Source: Paraclostridium hominis
Lineage (GTDB): Bacteria; Bacillota; Clostridia; Peptostreptococcales; Peptostreptococcaceae
Assembly: GCF_014306135.1 (NCBI RefSeq)
Contig: NZ_JACRWD010000006.1
Location: 1 to 64,000, forward strand
DNA: 64,000 nt
Reading direction: 5' to 3'
Of the stretch, positions 61,366 through 64,000 are shown piece after piece; position 1 is the stretch's first letter; the number at the start of each line of letters is the position of its first letter. Both the position numbers and the translations under genes were made by a program. Below the pieces are notes generated by a model, which had not been told where the DNA came from, made no database searches, and saw only the letters and a list, made by a program, of their open reading frames with translations.

Positions 61366-61959
61366 TTATTCCTTACTTGAAAAAACATATTCACTTCCAT
61401 CTGTTAATGTAAATGCATACTCTGGTGAAAGGTCTAGTATATACTCTACATCATCATCTAACATCATTTCTTTTATTAATTCTTCTTTAGTTGTACTATT
61501 TAGAAAGAAATCTATGATTGTTTCCTTATCAAACAGCCTGTCAATGTGGTACTCAGTGCTTAACATGTAATCTAATTCATTCCTTGTATACTCTTTTAAA
61601 TCATCTTTACTTTTGTAAATTAAGTAATTATCATTCTCAGTATATTTTTGAGAAATTAATTCATTGTAGTAATTATTTATCCTATCTATGCTTATTTCTT
61701 CTATGTTTAAATTGTACCAAGCAAAGAATATTATCTTATCTATATCCAAATTATTTTTATATTCAGCTATTATTTCATCTAGCTTATTACTATCTTTTAA
61801 AATGTATTCCTTTATGTATTTATCTTCTATTTCATTATCTATTCTTTCTATTACAGTTATAGTTTCATCATCTATGTTATTGTATTTATCTACTAATTCT
61901 TTTAATTCATCAAAGAATAATTTATTTATTATTTCAGATTTATTATTTATCATAGTCAT
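61366..61959 (-). CDS. Hypothetical acidic element protein, 197 residues
   Basis: A strongly acidic, helical protein (FFDELKELVDKYNNIDDETITVIERIDNEIEDKYI). It contains repeated Asp/Glu clusters and ends DDDVEYILDLSPEYAFTLTDGSEYVFSSKE. Such acidity can indicate DNA mimicry or protein-protein contact, but there is no family match to support either. AAAGG lies 5 nt before the ATG. The gene is bracketed by copies B and C of the GC-rich double 8-mer. Confidence 0.7.
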   Translation of the reverse strand: MTMINNKSEIINKLFFDELKELVDKYNNIDDETITVIERIDNEIEDKYIKEYILKDSNKLDEIIAEYKNNLDIDKIIFFAWYNLNIEEISIDRINNYYNELISQKYTENDNYLIYKSKDDLKEYTRNELDYMLSTEYHIDRLFDKETIIDFFLNSTTKEELIKEMMLDDDVEYILDLSPEYAFTLTDGSEYVFSSKE

Positions 61960-61996
61960 TTCTACCTTTCAATTTTTTAATTATTTATCTATTTTT

Positions 61997-62010
61997 ACGG
62001 GGTTTCGGGG
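61997..62010 (+). repeat. GC-rich double 8-mer, copy C
   Basis: ACGGGGTTTCGGGG on the plus strand, 38 bp upstream of the 197-residue gene start; identical to copy B but in opposite orientation. Confidence 0.75.
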
Positions 62011-62086
62011 TTTTATTAAAGAGAATTGTAATTTTATTTTTTATCTTCATTGTCTAACATTGAAATGCTCTTACTTCTGTGTAAAA

Positions 62087-62380
62087 TTAGTATTCTTCTG
62101 AAAACATCAAAGTACTGTATTCTAAGCTATCTATAGCGTATAGCTTCTTATTTTCTTTAATTTCTTCACTATGTATGTATAGACTACTTTTGTATTCTGG
62201 TACTTCTTGCTTATGAATTATTTCAACTATGCCTTCTCCTATAGGATTTAATTCAAAAACTTGTAAGTAATCTTTTTCTACATTTAGTTCATCTATCAAA
62301 TTCCACAACAGTATATTTATTTCTAAAGGTATTTCTTCTGATACTTTTCTAGTCATGTATCTACTTTCTGTTTTAAACAT
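62087..62380 (-). CDS. DUF960 family protein
   Basis: A 97-residue protein matching DUF960, a small family found on plasmids, phages and elements of Firmicutes. It shows SRYMTRKVSEEIPLEINILLWNLIDEL and DYLQVFELN followed by IIHKQEVPEY, the order seen in the family. Function unknown. GGAGAA precedes the ATG. Copy D of the GC-rich double 8-mer lies 43 bp upstream. Confidence 0.82.
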   Translation of the reverse strand: MFKTESRYMTRKVSEEIPLEINILLWNLIDELNVEKDYLQVFELNPIGEGIVEIIHKQEVPEYKSSLYIHSEEIKENKKLYAIDSLEYSTLMFSEEY

Positions 62381-62422
62381 GTTTCTTTTCTCCTATTATT
62401 TTTATTCTTTATTTAAAATTTT

Positions 62423-62436
62423 ACGGGATTTCGGGG
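62423..62436 (+). repeat. GC-rich double 8-mer, copy D
   Basis: ACGGGATTTCGGGG on the plus strand: CGGGATTT then CGGGGTTT, in the gap between the DUF960 gene and the 108-residue gene. Confidence 0.75.
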
Positions 62437-62443
62437 TTTTAAT

Positions 62444-62770
62444 CTAAATTACTATTAGATCTTTTAATTCTTTTTTACAAATAACAACTATTGAAAAATC
62501 ATTTGAACACAAAAATAGAACTGAAATGTAATCAGTTCCATGTATCTCATCTATGTATTCAGGTATTATTTCTTTTAGTTGATGTTGTTTTAGTTCTTCT
62601 GCTCCAACTTTATCTACTACAGCTACATATCCACCTAAGTCTTCTGCTGTTCTTTCTGTACCGTAGTTTTTATCTAGTATTTCTATGGTATCTTCTATTG
62701 CAGATATTACTTCTGTTGGTAGCTCCTTTACTAAGTCTAAATCTTGTTTTTTCCAAATATTTATTATCAT
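62444..62770 (-). CDS. Hypothetical element protein, 108 residues
   Basis: A small soluble protein with an acidic helical first half (LPTEVISAIEDTIEILDKNYGTERTAEDLGGYVAVVDK) and a strand-rich end (DYISVLFLCSNDFSIVVICKKEL). No family is recognised, although similar small acidic proteins accompany DUF960 in phages and plasmids. An AAGGAGGA site precedes the ATG. It is the first gene of the small-gene cluster on this strand. Confidence 0.7.
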   Translation of the reverse strand: MIINIWKKQDLDLVKELPTEVISAIEDTIEILDKNYGTERTAEDLGGYVAVVDKVGAEELKQHQLKEIIPEYIDEIHGTDYISVLFLCSNDFSIVVICKKELKDLIVI

Positions 62771-62800
62771 TGTATCTTCCTCCTTATTTTAAAACAAAAT

Positions 62801-62835
62801 AAGCTAGATGAAGTATTTTTTTACTCATCTAGCTT
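62801..62835 (-). terminator. Second terminator after the nuclease gene
   Basis: Stem aagctagatga / tcatctagctt with a T-rich minus-strand tail, upstream of the 108-residue gene. Confidence 0.65.
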
Positions 62836-62889
62836 TCTCCTAATTATAATATATATTTAAAATTAGATTTTGTTCCATATTTAATCCAA

Positions 62890-62925
62890 TCAATAAAAAG
62901 ATACTACTTAAATATGTAGTATCTA
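62890..62925 (-). terminator. Terminator after the nuclease gene
   Basis: A perfect stem agatactac / gtagtatct with TTTTTATT on the minus strand, about 40 bp past the nuclease stop codon. Confidence 0.8.
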
Positions 62926-62962
62926 AAAATTATATCTATTTATCAAGAGTGACAATTTTATT

Positions 62963-64000
62963 TTAATCAGTATTTACTAAAGAAAGAATCCAGTTTGTCC
63001 AGCTTATTACAGTTGATGATCTTCTGATCAAAGTTACATCTGATTTCACATTGTATATATATGATTCTTTCATCAAATTTGTTATTTCTTTTTTATTAGG
63101 ACTTTCTCCTTTTTTTAAATATAGTTTGAATGATTTATTAAAAACCTCATGCTCTAATATTAATTTTGCCAAACTTAACTGTCTATCCCTATGTTTTTGT
63201 CTAATGATTTTCTTTCCTTTACTTGACAAAGAGTATATCAATTGACTATTTAATTTTTTATTTATTAATCCTAAATATATTCCTGCATTTGTATAATAGT
63301 CTGCTTGTCTAGGATCAAAATCATATTTTGAAACTATATCTTCCTTTTTCATATCATCATTTAATAATAATTCACATAAATTTATTACTCTTTTAAAATT
63401 ATCAGCTTGAGGAAATGGTATTTCTGGTTCTTTTATTATATCTACTTCATCAAGTATAGATAAAATATCTCCTAATGATATATCTTCATGATCGATTATA
63501 TAGTTTTTTTGTTTTACTAGAACTAATGAATTATAGTTTTCTGGTTCCGTAAAATCATACTCGTAAAAAGAAAATATATCATTTGAATATGTCATAAAAA
63601 TAGGCTTAACCTTCTTAGATACTTTGTTACTCCACAGTCTATATGGATAATACAATTGTCTTATCAAAAAGTCATCAGAAATAGAATTTTTAGCTTCTAT
63701 TAAAGCTAATTTTTCAATACCTTCATATCCACCATCTATTTCGATTTGTGAATTACTCACCTTTATTTGAAGCTTAGTATCTTGTTTATTGTGATTTATG
63801 CTGAATTCAAATTCTAAAGAACTCATCCTTCCACTTACAACAGGCAATATCTTTTCATCTTCCATAAAATCAGCTATGATACCTGACACATATGCACAGT
63901 TTATAGCCATTGACTCACTAGTAATACTCTCATAATCTATACTTTCTATATACTCAGGAAATTTCACTTTAGTAATTTCAGTGTTTATTTCTTCAAAAGA
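62963..64000 (-). CDS. Type II restriction endonuclease-like PD-(D/E)XK protein, partial
   Basis: The N-terminus is outside the window: the frame stays open to base 64000 (SFEEINTEITKVKFPEY before the first possible start), so the GTG at 63967 is unlikely to be the start. The visible part has a PD-(D/E)XK pattern, QIEIDGGYEGIEKLALIEAKN (Asp then Glu-x-Lys), typical of restriction nucleases. A C-terminal winged-helix-like region follows (DIVSKYDFDPRQADYYTNAGIYLGLINK). It resembles proteins annotated as type II restriction enzymes with DUF6996/6997-type domains, as I recall. The partner methyltransferase, if any, should lie beyond the window. Confidence 0.75.
   Translation of the reverse strand, partial: SFEEINTEITKVKFPEYIESIDYESITSESMAINCAYVSGIIADFMEDEKILPVVSGRMSSLEFEFSINHNKQDTKLQIKVSNSQIEIDGGYEGIEKLALIEAKNSISDDFLIRQLYYPYRLWSNKVSKKVKPIFMTYSNDIFSFYEYDFTEPENYNSLVLVKQKNYIIDHEDISLGDILSILDEVDIIKEPEIPFPQADNFKRVINLCELLLNDDMKKEDIVSKYDFDPRQADYYTNAGIYLGLINKKLNSQLIYSLSSKGKKIIRQKHRDRQLSLAKLILEHEVFNKSFKLYLKKGESPNKKEITNLMKESYIYNVKSDVTLIRRSSTVISWTNWILSLVNTD

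Larger units (their letters stand above)
55076..64000 (-). mobile_element. One end of a serine-recombinase integrative element
   Basis: The region holds the recombinase, many small accessory genes, a DUF927 ATPase, a Mor-like DNA-binding protein and a restriction-type nuclease, nearly all on one strand with tight spacing. It differs from the housekeeping genes elsewhere. The left border is assumed to be near the recombinase end; the right border is outside the window. Whether this is a conjugative, mobilizable or satellite element cannot be told from the part seen: no relaxase, capsid or terminase gene is present here. Confidence 0.65.

Overview
The window is AT-rich, low-GC Firmicute DNA from a spore-forming member of the Peptostreptococcaceae, most likely Paraclostridium or Paeniclostridium. 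Three things point there: the Clostridioides-like gene order yabG-veg-sipL-ispE-gntR-spoIIR-sleB, the 16S rRNA 5' end, and a zinc-dependent phospholipase C of the bifermentans/sordellii/perfringens alpha-toxin family. The species is an inference, because no database comparison was possible. Most genes run on the minus strand.

1-33.5 kb is conserved chromosome. It opens with the 5' end of a 16S rRNA gene (minus strand) driven by two tandem sigma-A promoters. Next come lysS-greA-dusB; panT-coaX behind a pair of bulged-A hairpins that resemble the pan RNA motif; birA with a P1-family peptidase; tilS-ftsH; a polysaccharide deacetylase; ddl-murI-DUF1934; and the sporulation/cell-wall block sleB, spoIIR, a GntR regulator, ispE, sipL, veg and yabG (with a textbook SigK-type promoter). 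These are followed by the pseudouridine catabolism pair psuK-psuG, an RNA-modification/SEC-C cluster, ferritin, the phospholipase C toxin gene, and pyrF-carA-carB behind a PyrR-type leader with three binding-loop candidates and two terminators.

33.5-47.8 kb is less constrained chromosome: an agr-like kinase/regulator pair without agrBD, a nitroreductase, an M29 aminopeptidase, a PfkB kinase, ttcA, a compact structured RNA-like locus ending in a strong terminator, yitT, the threonine-to-glycine pair kbl-tdh, DUF488, a DeoR regulator, yjdM, a TauE/SafE transporter and a basic spore-like protein.

47.9-55 kb looks acquired and reworked. It holds a ycxB gene cut by one in-frame stop, the two-gene tetracycline resistance operon tetA(P)-tetB(P) with its complete leader (promoter, 8-residue leader peptide, two terminators), an AraC/GyrI-like regulator, a zinc-ribbon lipoprotein and a frameshifted DUF1232 gene. 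A 19-25 bp sequence recurs three times in the same orientation around these genes.

55-64 kb is one end of an integrative element: a large serine recombinase, a broken DUF927 ATPase gene, several very small genes including two 29-residue single-span membrane peptides, a Mor-like DNA-binding protein, DUF960, and a PD-(D/E)XK restriction-type nuclease that runs off the window. Within it, four copies of a GC-rich double 8-mer (CGGGRTTT twice) sit in the gaps in front of three genes. This is the least explained signal in the window and may be an operator or origin system of the element.
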